Source: Adiantum capillus-veneris
Taxonomy: Eukaryota > Streptophyta > Polypodiopsida > Polypodiales > Pteridaceae
NCBI GenBank assembly: GCA_014529385.2
Contig: CM043968.1
Span: 11,117,148 to 11,179,147 of the forward strand
Length of the DNA stretch: 62,000 nt
Direction: 5' to 3'
Part shown: positions 22,849-33,179 of the stretch, piece after piece
How positions within the stretch are numbered: position 1 is the stretch's first letter
How the letters are laid out: every line of letters starts with the position of its first letter
Program-made: the position numbers and the translations under genes
The notes under the pieces: generated by a model
Seen by the model: the letters and a program-made list of their open reading frames with translations, nothing else
What the model was told of the DNA's origin: nothing
Database searches by the model: none

Positions 22849-23520
22849 TGACTGTCTTCATTGTTGTGTCATTAGCATCCTTGCACGTTCCACATGGAAT
22901 CACATAATACTCATAATGGCAATACCAACCCCCTTTACCTTCCTCCATTATCTGCTACACATCATATCCCAAGGGATCTTCTGTCGAGTCTACAAAACTA
23001 TTGGGCTGCAAAGAAGAGGGAACAAAGAAACATGCAAAAAACGATGGCACGAGTGTAAGAGGATGGTGACATTGATGAGCAGGAGGCAAAGATTGTCTGA
23101 GGTGAAGACTCCTCGTTCAAAAAATGAGCTATTTTTTAAATGGGCTACTGTCATGGCATGCCTCAATGGAGTCAATGGGGCTGACAATGTAATGATCAAT
23201 AGTGATGTTACAAAGGCATTAGGACTTCATCAAAGAAATGTCACGGGAGCCAATTTCGGGTTGCAAACTGATATGGAGGAGGATTCACTTCCCTTAGACA
23301 CGTGTCAACGTCAATAGCACAGGACCATCACCTTAACAATCGAGATCAGGGAAATCGTGTTTCAATTCCACTCAATGGAAACCCGCATCTCCCCAAACAA
23401 GAAAGATTTTGTTCGAAAGAGAATTGGCAAGAGTGCACATGTGGTGCATCCGGTACATCTCCTCGATTTACCTCAAGTATATCAGCTAGAACATCTTCAA
23501 AGTGTGTCACAATGCTTTAG
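22849..23520 (+). pseudogene. Transposase N-terminal exon, left arm
   Basis: A frame after the CT tract carries FDCLHCCVISILA, then KETCKKRWHECKRMVTLMSR, ATVMACLNGVNGADNVM and TKALGLHQRNVTGA. After a TAG at about 23315 it continues as EIREIVFQFHSMETRISPNK, VHPVHLLDLPQVYQLEHLQS. The same protein is encoded on the minus strand at 36180-36900. The segment ending LDLPQVYQ...LQS probably joins LYMRFQEAHPNIRMSL at 24690, because both are separated by minisatellite DNA and an AG acceptor (TGTGACAG) precedes the latter. It has stops and no zinc finger I can place. Assignment to the transposase rests on gene order and on both arms keeping it. Confidence 0.55.
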
Positions 23521-23529
23521 TTAGTAATT

Positions 23530-24420
23530 TTGGGTGCTTGCAAAAGCTTTGAAGTGCTTTATAAGTGTCTCAAAGCGCCAAAAAAGTGCACCTTAGTGTG
23601 CTTGAAAGCGCTAAAAAGTGCTTCAAAGTATTTCAAAGCGCTTCCAAAGTGCACTAAAGTGCTTCGTGATACTTGAAAGTGCCACAAAGTACTTTAGAGT
23701 GCTTTAGAGTGATTTCTAAACTCTAAAGTGCTTTGGGGTGCTACGGAGTGCCACAAAGTGCCTCTGAGTGCTCTTAAATAGCATTGAAGTGCTTTCAAAG
23801 AGCCCTTAAAGTGCACTTCATAGTACTTTCAAGTGCCCAAAAGTGCTTTAAAGTTTCCATAGTTCTTCAAAGTGCTTCAGAGTGCTTGAAAGCGTCAAAA
23901 AGTTCTTTACAATGTTTCAACGTGCTTCAAAGTGCCACACAGTTCTATTTAGTGCACCAAAGTGCCCCAAAGTGCTTCATAGTGCTTGAAATTGTCGTAA
24001 AGTGCTTCATAGTGCTTGAAAGTGCCATAGAGTGCCATAGAGTTCTTTGGAGTGCCACAAAGTGCTTAAAAGTGCTTTTAACGTGCCACCAAGTAGTTTA
24101 GAGTGCTTCCAAAAGTGCACCAAAGTAGTTCAAAGTCCACCAAAGTGCTTAAGACTACTTCAAAGTGCTATCAAGTGTCACAAAGTGCCTTAGAGTGCTC
24201 TTAAAGTGCACTCAAGTGCTTCAAAGAACTTCAAAGGGCACCAAAGTGCATGACAGGTTGCTTGAAAGTGCCTCGTAGTGCTTGAAAGTGCTTCAAAGTG
24301 CTTTCAAGTGCCCCAAAGTTTTTTAAAGTGCTATAGAGTGCTTAAAAGGGCATCACAATGCCCCAAAGTGTTTCAAAGTGGTCTCTAAGTGCACTGAAGT
24401 GCTTCACTACTAGTAGATAG
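23530..24420. repeat. AAGTGCTTC minisatellite, left arm, within transposase gene
   Basis: Dense imperfect repetition of AAAGTGCTTCA, AGAGTGCTT, AAGTGCCAC and CAAAGTGC (unit about 10-20 bp, dozens of copies). Mirrored as GCACTTTGAAGCACTTTGG-type sequence at 35330-36170. It sits between two transposase exons, so it is probably an expanded intron. Confidence 0.92.
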
Positions 24421-24686
24421 AAGTTCAACAATACAAAAAATTGAAGTAGAAACTGTGAATTTCTAGAAATAGACACCAACTCCCACTCTTCACAAGCTCC
24501 CAATGCTCAACCAACCCCACCTCACTTTGGTTGAAAAGGTAGAGAAATGACATACCTACTTTTGTGTGGATTGAAAGGTGAAGTCATACCTACTTTTGTG
24601 AAAATACACCCCAAGGTGGTAGTAGGTAAGTGTTGCAATTAGATTTCAGTACTTTATAGTATTTTTAAATGTCTTTTGTGTGACAG

Positions 24687-26557
24687 AGGGATTTGTACAT
24701 GCGGTTCCAGGAGGCTCATCCTAACATTAGAATGTCCCTTAGATGCTTTGATGGTCTGAAACCATACTTCGTACGCAAGTTGGAGGACCGCAACACCTGT
24801 TGTTGTGAATACCATGTTTAGCTTGTTTACTTGAAGGAAGGCTTAAATTAGATGCACCATGGAAGATACGGGCTACATGGAACTTCATGATTTTGCAGGT
24901 GTCTTGTGTGCAGTCTGAGTGGTTTAATAGCGTAGTGCACAGCATCAAGACCACTTTTTCATCCTTGACAAGCCTATGGGAGTTTGTATTGTATGCAAAG
25001 CCAACGGATAGTGCTTTCCACCGCAGCAAATGTCTTTCGGGAACATGCATTGATTGTGGGATTAAAAGGCTCTTGTTGTGTCCCGTTGAAGAGAGTGATG
25101 GTATCTCTAGAATGACTGTCAAGCTTTTTGACAAGGTTCTTACACAGGAAAAGGATGAAGAAGGTCTAGCTATGTCAAAAAGACCTTGCGGTTCAGTAGC
25201 TTAGTCCGATGAGTTTCATTTCTATGCCCCGAGAGAAACTAGGGAAGTTCATCAAACACAACTACTTGTACAAGTGGCAAGCTCAACAGTTCAAGGAGTG
25301 TTTGGCCAATTTTCATGACAATGTAGTGGTATCTATAGTGGGTTTTGCAGAGAATTACTTCTTCTCAAGGCACAGAATGAGATCCATTCAACGCATTGGT
25401 ATTCAATTTTAGGTCACAATCTTTGTTCACATTTCATACTTTTCATACTTACGTGATGTGCTTGGTGCTATGCAAAAGATGACTCACATCTACATCTATG
25501 ATGACAAGATCACACATGACACGTTGTTTGTACAGCACTGTTTTCTTTTGCACAACAAATGGCTAACAAGACACGACTATAGTGTCAAGTGACATTGGGT
25601 GTGGTCGGATGGTGCTGCATCACAATTCAAAGCAAGGTGGCCATTCTATTTTTTTGCACAATTCTTCAATATGACAGGTGTCAAAATGACACACAATTTG
25701 TTTGTTTCAGGCCATGGAAAGGGTGAACACAACGTGGTGCAGTGGTCAAAAGAGCCCTCACACACGAGCAATTGAATTATGACGGGTGGGTTCTTCATAA
25801 CGCTTCAAGCATTGTTGCATTCCTCAATGCAACTCTCAGATATTAATGCCCAGAGACAGGCAAGAAAGTCGATCGTGCTTTCTGGGAGGTCAAGCTCGAT
25901 GATGTCAATAGAGTTATAGCATGGGATTGCAAGCACATGACAGGGTCTCAATCTTGGCACTGTGTCAATGTCTACAGTCAGACGGATATGCACGGACTAA
26001 GGCACAGACTACTCTCTTGGTTTTGCGGTGCGTGCATCAAAGGTGAATGGAGGAGATGTGCCAACAAAGATCATGTTCAGGGGTGGGTATACTTGCAAAT
26101 ACAACCCACAGTTACAGATGAAAGCGATGGAGAAGTGTCAAGCAAGGATGAGCATGAATACACCCCCATGTATGTTGGTCACCACGATTACCTGAGCGAT
26201 GCCTTGATGGTTGGCCAGAAATTTGCAGTGACTACAAAGGAGACAGGTGCAGACTTCTACGTCCTCAAAATGCACCAACACAAAGCGCTGGCCAAAACAG
26301 AGGAAAAGGATCAATGGCACAACATCATTAAGAAAAATTTGTATGTGGTTGAGGGCTTATTCTATGACAAGGTACATGGCCGAGATGATACTTATGTCCT
26401 TTTGGACAACAAGCCCACTACTCTAATCTACTCCCATCTAGTCCGATGGATCAGGTTTTCCATGTTCCCGAGGGAAGGTGAGCATAATGTATATGATATG
26501 TCAAATGACATATTCAAGAAAATCTATAACAGCATGCCCCCAAAGGAGAAGTTGTAA
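24687..26557 (+). pseudogene. DDE-like transposase, left arm copy 1
   Basis: Opens after TGTGACAG with LYMRFQEAHPNIRMSLRCF and NTCCCEYHV. A Cys-rich part follows (GTCIDCGIKRLLLCPVEESD, about 25050-25090), then FIKHNYLYKWQAQQFKE (about 25250-25295). Three conserved blocks follow: VGFAENYF (25339-25362), VWSDGAASQFKARWPF (about 25607-25652) and SGHGKGEHN (about 25709-25735). Sister copies read D in the first block (VDFAENY), so this copy has lost a likely catalytic Asp. The C-terminal part has LSWFCGACIKGEWRRCANKD, DESDGEVSSKDEHEY and a charged domain ending at 26557. Spaced acidic blocks of this type suggest an RNase-H-fold DDE recombinase; the superfamily is not identified. Stops and frame changes make it a pseudogene. 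Confidence 0.7.
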
Positions 26558-26559
26558 GA

Positions 26560-26870
26560 TTTATCTATGTAAATTTGACTTGAGGACTTGGCCAACACTT
26601 TTAATAGTAGCTAGTACTTTTTTTTAATAAAAATGAGACAGTGAACTATATATATTAAAGAGATTCAGGAAGGACTACATCAAATCTTGGGGGGGGAAAT
26701 CACTTGACTATTTTCCTCTAAAATTACAACTAATCACCCCTACTAAATAGCTATCACTTTTCATAGTAGAGTGATAAAAGACGTCTTTTAAAACACTTGA
26801 AAGAACTTCTAAGCACTTGACCAGTTGACTAGCACTTGACCAACATCCTAAACCACTTTACCAGTCCCCT
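26560..26870. other. Post-transposase spacer, left unit 1
   Basis: AT-rich with ATAAAAATGAGACAGTGAAC, GATTCAGGAAGGACTACATC and a G8 run. The same sequence follows the second copy (29160-29480) and, inverted, lies at about 32950-33170. No gene seen. Confidence 0.6.
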
Positions 26871-27310
26871 GAAATTGTCATAAAGTGCTTCATAGTGCTT
26901 GAAACTTCCATAGAGTGTTGCATAGTCCTTGAAAGTTCCACAGAGTGCCTCAGAGTGCTTTGAAGTGCCACAAAGTGCTTGAAGTGCTTTGAAAGTGCCA
27001 CCAAGTAGTTTAGAGTGCTTCCAAAGTGCACCAAAGTGCTGGTAAAGTTCTTAAGAGTGCTTCAGAGTTCTATCAAGTGCCACAAAGTGCCTCAAAGTGC
27101 TCTTAAAGTGCAATGAGCTACTTTTCAAAGTGCTTCAAAGGGCACCAAAGTGCATGACTGGTTGCTTGAAAGTGCCTTGTAGTGCTTGAATGTGCTCCAA
27201 AGTACTTTCAAGTGCCCCAAAGTGATTTCAAGTGCTGCAGAGTGCTTAAAAGGGCACCAAAGTGCCCCAAAGTTCTTTAGAGTGTTCTCCAAGTCCACTG
27301 AAGTGCTTCA
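26871..27310. repeat. AAGTGCTTC minisatellite of the second tandem unit
   Basis: Starts CTGAAATTGTCATAAAGTGC, almost identical to 23985-24004. This point marks the junction of the tandem duplication. The array is shorter than the first one (about 440 against 890 bp). Confidence 0.88.
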
Positions 27311-27589
27311 CTACTAGTGGACACAAGTTCAACAATACAAAAAATATAAGTAGAAACTGTGAATTTTCAAAAATAGACACCAACTCCCACTCTTCACCAA
27401 CCTCCACTGCTCAACCAACCCCACCTCACTTCGGTTGAAAAGGTGGAGAAATGACATACCTACTTTTTTGTGGACCAAAGGTGAAGTCATACCTACTTTT
27501 GTGAAAATACACTCCGAGGTGGTAGTAGGTAAGTGTTGCAATTAGATTTTAGTACTTTATAGTATTTTTAAATGTATTTTGTGTGATAG

Positions 27590-29160
27590 AGAAATTTGTA
27601 CATGCGGTTCCAGAAGGCTCATCCTAACATTAGAATGTCCCTTAGATGCTTTGAGGGTCTGAATCCATACTTTGTATGAAAGTTGAAGGACCGCAACACT
27701 TGTTGTTGTGAATACCATGTTCAGTTTGTTTACTTGAAGGAAGGCTTAAATCAGATGCGCCATGGAAGATACGGGCTACATGGAACTTCATGCTGTTGTT
27801 GGTGTCTTGTGTGCATTCCGAGTGGTGGAAAAGCACAATGCACAGCATACAAACCACTTTTTCATCTTTGACAGAACTATGGGAGTTTGTATTGTATCCA
27901 AAGCCAACTGATAGTGCTTTTCACCGCAGAAAATGTATTTTGGGAACATGCATTGATTGCGGGATTAAAAGGATCTTGTTGTGTCCCATTGAAGAGAGTG
28001 ATGGTATCTCTAGAGTGACTATCAAGATTTTTGACAAGGTTCTTACACAGGAAAAGGATGAAGAAGGTCTAGCTAAATGTCAAAAAGACCTTGTAGTTTA
28101 GCAGCTTAGTTCGATGAGTTTCATTTCTATGCTCCGAGGGAAACTAGGGAAGTTCATCAAACACAACTACTTGTACAGGTGGCAAGCTCAATAGTTCAAG
28201 GAGTGTTTGGCAAATTTTCTTGACAATGTAGTGGTGTCTATAGTGGATTTTGCAGAGAATTACTCCTTCAAGGTGCAGAATGAGATCCAGTCAATGCATT
28301 GATATTCATCTCAGGTCACAATCTTTGTTCACATTTCATACTTACGTGATGCGCTTGGTGCTATACAAAAGACAACTCACTTCTACATCTCTAATGACAA
28401 GACACACGACACTTTGTTTGTGCAGCACTATTTTCTTTCGCACAACAAATGGCTGAAAAGACACGGCTATAGTGTCAAGCGACATTGGGTGTGGTCAGAT
28501 GGTGCTACGTCACAATTCAAAGCAAGGCGGCCATTCTATTTTGTTGCATGATTCTTCAATATGACAGGTGTTGAAATGATGCACAATTTGTTGCTTGAGG
28601 CCATGGAAAGGGTAAAACACAACGGGGCTGGTGCAGTGGTCAAAAGAGCCCTCAATGGAGGATATGTGCCAGCAAAGATCATGTGTAGGGGTAAGTATAG
28701 TTGCAAATACAAGCCAGAGTTACAGATGAAAGCGATGGAGAAGTGTCAAGCGAGGATGAGGATGAATACACCCCCATGTATGCTGGTCACCAGGATTACT
28801 TGAGTGATGCCTTGATGGTTGGCTAGAACTCTGTAGTGACTACAGAGGAGGTAGGTGCAGACTTCTACATCCTGAAATGCATCGGCACAAAGCTCCTAGC
28901 CAAAACAGAGGGAAAGGATCAATGGCACAACATCATTAAGAAAATTTTGTATGTGGTTAAGGGCCTATTCTATGACAACTAAATGGCCAAAATGATACTT
29001 ATGTCCTTTTGGACAACAAGCCCACTGCTCTAATCTACTCCCATCTAGTGCGATGCAGTAGGGTTTTCCATGTTCTCGAGGGAAGGTGAGCATAATGTAT
29101 ATGATATGTCAAATGACATATTTGAGCATATCTATAATAGCATGCCCCCAAAGGATAAAA
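27590..29160 (+). pseudogene. DDE-like transposase, left arm copy 2 (tandem duplicate)
   Basis: Repeats copy 1 collinearly: LKPYFV near 27665, NTCCCEYHVQFVYLKEGLNQM (27690-27755), GTCIDCGIKRILLCPIEESD, FIKHNYLYRWQAQ, VDFAENYS (28238-28262, Asp retained), VWSDGATSQFKARRPF (about 28488-28533). The third block survives only in shifted frame (NGAGAVVKRAL, about 28621-28653). It lacks about 200 bp seen in copy 1 between GAGAVVKRAL and the ANKDH block: the frame jumps from VKRALNGG straight to YVPAKIMCRGKYSCKY. The tail to 29160 is degenerate. It arose by tandem duplication within the left arm; the right arm has only one copy. Confidence 0.7.
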
Positions 29161-29240
29161 GTAGCTAGTACTTTTTGTTTTAAATGAAAAGGAGACAGTG
29201 AACTATATTAAAGAGAGTCAGGAAGGATTACATCAAAGCT

Positions 29241-29241
<1 letters not shown>

Positions 29242-29290
<49 letters not shown>

Positions 29291-29301
29291 GGGGGGGGGG
29301 G
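29242..29301. repeat. (GT)n followed by poly(G)
   Basis: About 16 GT repeats run into 28 consecutive G. In copy 1 the same position holds only a short G run (about 26691-26698), so the expansion is specific to unit 2. Confidence 0.97.
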
Positions 29302-29379
29302 ATCACTTGACTACTTCCCTCTAAAATTACTGCTAATCACCCCTGCTGAATAGCTAGCACTTTTCACAGTAGAGTGATA

Positions 29380-29700
29380 AAAGACGCCTTTTAAAACACT
29401 TGAAAGCACTTCTAAGCACTTGACCTATTGACTAGCACTTTACAAACCCCCTAAACCACTTTACCAATCCCCCTGAAACACTCAAAAGCACTTCTGAGCA
29501 CTTTACTAGCCCCTTGAACCACTTAACTAGCTCCTTGGACCACCTTACCACCACTTGATCAACTTTTTGGACCACTTAGGACCACTTGACCAGCACTTTT
29601 AAGTACTTTGTACTTTTTGGACCACTTTGTACCACTTGGACAACACTTTGAACCACTTGACCACTTAACCAACACTTAACACCCAATCCAGTAGACAGCA
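29380..29700. repeat. ACCACTTGACC-type minisatellite, left arm
   Basis: Imperfect repeats of AGCACTTGACC, ACCACTTGACCA and CACTTTGTACC. The mirrored array (GGTCAAGTGG, CAAGTGGTTCAG) lies at 32590-32990. It separates the transposase block from the HAD-like gene. Confidence 0.88.
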
Positions 29701-30050
29701 GGAAAAAAAGTTGACTTGCAAACTTCTTCATAGTATATTCAGGTTTAGATGCAAGAACAATTAGCTTTACAAGGAGTTTTCTTTTTCAAGAAGTAAAGTC
29801 AGTTAGCTAGAAGACTGCATCGGCCATTTTTGCCGAGGTGACCGCTCATACTTGGTTGTTGGAGGTGGCAGTCTCAGTGCAATAATTTTTTGTTGTCCCC
29901 ATACTTTTCCTTGTGCCAGTACCTAGTCCAATTGTGCAAGCTCATCCTTTCTGGCATCAAATGGACATTCACTAACAGTCTTGGTTCTGTCAAGAGTCTC
30001 AGCCCACTATATTATAAATGAGGCAACATCCTCCTTGAGGAAATTTCCCA

Positions 30051-30715
30051 CTACCTCTCATTTTTCTTTTCTATCCGAAGCAAAATGACGAAGTTACTGG
30101 GATCATTGAAGTACATCTTATAGAGGGAATCATCCAGCAGTAAAGTATTATACTTATTGAACTTAGGAAAGAGGCACCAAAAGGTTTCTAGTTTTTTGAA
30201 AAACATTTGCTTTGGGGGCTTTCCATATTCCCAACTGCTAACATGGAAGCAGTTTTGTACAAGCCACCCACTCAGACAAGGCTTGGCCTGAGATAGGCAC
30301 TTGTCCATACCCTTCTCAAGATTGTGGTAGGCACACATCGACCACAAAAAAGTCTCTGCTATTTGACTCAGTCCAAGCAAGAATAATTCTACATCGCTCC
30401 GTACATAGTAGGTGACGTTATCATTCCCCTTTACTTTGTTAAAGTACAACGTGTTTAAATCTGGGGTTCCAATCCTTTGTGCTTATCATGCACACAAGCA
30501 AGCACATTGTTGAAGTCTACAATTACTGTCAAATCTCTATGGACTGGGAAACAAGACATTGGTTTGTAGCAAGGAAGCTGGCGATCAATGTGCTCTACCT
30601 CATCAGTGGGCGGTGGGGGTTTTGAGCCAACCACACGAAATTTAACTATAGAGCACAAGTGGACAGAAATTAAGAGAGAATACTTATATTTATATTGCCG
30701 GGAGAAAAGATACAA
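30051..30715 (-). pseudogene. FCP1/NIF-type HAD phosphatase-like gene, left arm
   Basis: On the minus strand the first part (30715-30455) has PPPTDEVEHIDRQLPCY and DLTVIVDFNNVLACVHD. The latter fits HAD motif I (hhhDxxxxhh): the first, nucleophilic Asp is kept and the second acidic position reads Asn. After a frame change the second part (30449-30051) has YYVRSDVELFLLGLSQIAET, an R-x-x-h-x-x-F-L-type block. Next is PKQMFFKKLETFW and then NTLLLDDSLYKMYFND, matching the C-terminal NTLLhDDS..K block of NIF/FCP1 HAD proteins. Family members dephosphorylate Ser in proteins such as RNA polymerase II, or are plant HAD-like proteins with altered motif I. Its outward orientation, convergent with the transposase, suggests a captured host gene. 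Broken by a frameshift. Confidence 0.65.
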
Positions 30716-30869
30716 AGCTACAATCTAAAAAAGATAGCATGAAAAAAAAAGATACATAGCTGCAATCTAAAAAAGATACAAAAAAGTTGTGGTCAAGAAC
30801 TATCCAAGAAAATATGAGGCCGGTGTCTTTTAGCTGTCGTGTGCCCACAAGTACCATCTGTTATGCTTT

Positions 30870-31490
30870 TTGGTGGTCATCGCAACTGATCCCAAGTGTG
30901 TTGTACCAAACTGTAAATGGGAGATACCACATATAGCAAGATGCTGGGCACTTGGGAATTCTTATGAGGAGCTTGAAGGTAGGTTGGTCATATTATACAA
31001 CAGAACTTATGCTAATATATTGTGGAGACTTATTGTATGTGTTGGTTTAGCTGAACCAGTGACTGAGAAAGAAGCTTTCACATTGTCCATGCACGATGTG
31101 GACGAGGTCTTTGACCTTGAAGCCATGTTGCTAAAGCACAAGAACTTTGAGGGTGGAAAAACTGTTGAGAGTGGTGATGGATACATTCTGAAGGATACAA
31201 CTCCATTCGCAAGCAACCAAGGTAATGTTAGTTTTGTATATCTGTCTCCTCCCATGTCTGAATCATGGTCACCGTGTTCATTGTGGTCACAATATGATTC
31301 TCATGTACGGATGCCTATAAGGACGACAATGTAGCTGAGGCAGAGGATCCTGAAATGGAATCAACCCAGCAATTTGTAGCGGTGGAGATGCGAAAGAAAA
31401 AAAAGAATCAGGTGGAGGACAAGCTATCCCAGGACCCCAAAAAGAGTACTGGCATACTCCCCCCAAAAACCAGAGCATTCAAGAAAATTT
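30870..31490 (+). CDS. Unidentified reading frame at the palindrome centre
   Basis: The frame starts MVVIATDPKCVVPNCKW, has GNSYEELEGRLVILYNR, EKEAFTLSMHDVDEVFDLEA and ends as an open frame at 31334. AAGGTAATG at about 31218 looks like a 5' splice site and CTATAAG at about 31318 a possible 3' site. Splicing there would continue with an acidic-then-basic tail (NVAEAEDPEMESTQQ, MRKKKKNQVEDK) ending about 31490. This is the only part of the element without a mirror copy. It lies upstream of, and on the same strand as, the right-arm HAD-like gene, so it may be its 5' exons. No domain recognised. Confidence 0.45.
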
Positions 31491-31599
31491 AGCTTCTTGC
31501 AGCTTTGTATCTTTTTTTTTTCATGCTATCGTTTTTAGATTGCAACTTTATATCTTTTTTTTTCATGGAATCATTTTTAGATTGCAGCTTTGCATCATT

Positions 31600-32330
31600 T
31601 ACTCAAAAATATAAATATAAATTTTCTCTCTTAGTTTCTGTCCATTTGTGCTCTATAGTAAAAATTCGTGTGGTTGGCTCAAAACCCCCACCGCCCATTA
31701 ATGAGGTAGAGCACATTGATCGCCAGCTTCCTTGCTACGAACCAATGTCTCACTTCCCAGTCCATAGAGATTTGACAGTAATTGTAGACTTCAACAATGT
31801 GCTTGCTTGTGTGCATGATAAGCACAAAGGATTGGAACCCCCAGATTTAAATACGTTGTACTTTGAAAAAGTAAAGGGGGATGATAACGTCACCTGCTAT
31901 GTATGTAACGATGCAAAATTATTCTTACTTGGACTTAGCCAGATAGCAGAGACTTTTTTGTGGTTGTCGTGTGCCTGCCACAATCTTGAGAAGGGTATGG
32001 ACAAGTGCCTATCTCAAGCCAAGCCTTGTCTGAGTGGGTGGCTGGCACAGAACTGTTGCCATGTTAGCAATTGAGAATATGGAAACCCCCCAAAGCAAAT
32101 GTTTTTCAAAAAACTAGAAACCTTTTGGTACCTCTTTTCTAAGTTCAATAAGTCTAATACTTTACTGCTGCATGATTCCCTCTATAAGATGTACTTCAAT
32201 GATCCCAGTAACTTTGTCATTCTGCCTGGGATAGAAAAGCAAAATGAGAGGTAGTGGGAAAATTTCCTCAAGGAAGATGTTGCCTCATTCAGTGGAGTGA
32301 GAATCCTGACAAAGCCAAGAATATTAGGGA
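31600..32330 (+). pseudogene. FCP1/NIF-type HAD phosphatase-like gene, right arm
   Basis: Mirror of 30051-30715. It carries PPPINEVEHIDRQLPCYEP, DLTVIVDFNNVLACVHD (motif I, about 31768-31818) and, in the same frame, NVTCYVCNDAKLFLLGLSQ and CLSQAKPCLSGWLAQ. A TGA at 32072-32074 interrupts it just before EYGKPPKQMFFKKLETFW and NTLLLHDSLYKMYFND (about 32155-32205), where the left copy reads LLLDDS. An internal frameshift present on the left is absent here, so each arm has decayed independently. A trailing part (GRMNLHNWTGHWHMEKYG, about 32350-32400) may be the C-terminus. Confidence 0.65.
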
Positions 32331-32589
32331 ATGTCCATTTGATTCCAGGAAGGATGAACTTACACAATTGGACTGGGCACTGGCACATGGAAAAGTACGG
32401 GCACAACAAAAAATTCTTGCACCGAGACTGCCACCTCCAGCAACCAAGTATGAGCGGACACCTCGGTAAAAATGGCCAGAGTAGTCTTCTAACTAACTGA
32501 CTTTACTCCTTGAAAAAGCTAACTCCCTGTAAAGCTAATTGTTCTTGTATCTAAACCTGAATATGCTATGAAGAATTTTGCAAGTCAAC

Positions 32590-32990
32590 TGTTTTTGTTG
32601 TAAACTGCTTAAAAGTGCTAGTCAGGTGGTCAAGTGGTCCAAAGAGCTAGTCGAGTGGTTCAGGGGGCCAGTAAATGGTGTTCAGTGGTTCAAAATTGTT
32701 TATTGAGTAGTTCAAAGTGCTTTCCAAGTGGTATAAAGTGCTGGCCAAGTGGTTCAGGGGGTGGTCAAGTGGTTCATAGTGCTTGTCAAGTAGTATAAAG
32801 TGCTTAAAAGTTCTAGTCAGGTGGTCCAAAGAGCTGGTTAAGTGGTTCAGGGGGCTGGTAAAGTGCTCATAAGTGATTTTAAGTGTTTCAAGGGACGGGT
32901 AAAGTGGTTTAGGGGATTTGTAAAGTGTTGGTCAACTGGTCAATTGCTCCGAAGTGCTTTCAAGTGTTTTAAAAGATGTCTTATTTCACT
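32590..32990. repeat. CAAGTGGTTCAG-type minisatellite, right arm
   Basis: Inverted counterpart of 29380-29700: GGTCAAGTGGTCC, AAGTGGTTCAGGGGG, AAAGTGCTTAAAAG repeats. Confidence 0.88.
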
Positions 32991-33179
32991 CTACTGTGAA
33001 AAGTGCTAGCTATTTAGCAAGGGTGATTTTAGAGGGAAGTAGTCAGGTGATCCCTCCCCCTCTCAGCTTTGATGTAATCCTTCCTGAGTCTATTCAATAT
33101 AGTTCATTGTCTCCTTTTTATTTTAAAAAAAACTACTAGCTACTGTTAAAAGTGTTGGCCAAATCCTCAAGTCAAATAA

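Noticed and set aside
22604-22948. Arg/Glu repeat protein on the minus strand
   Set aside because: Microsatellite shadow opposite the transposase leader.
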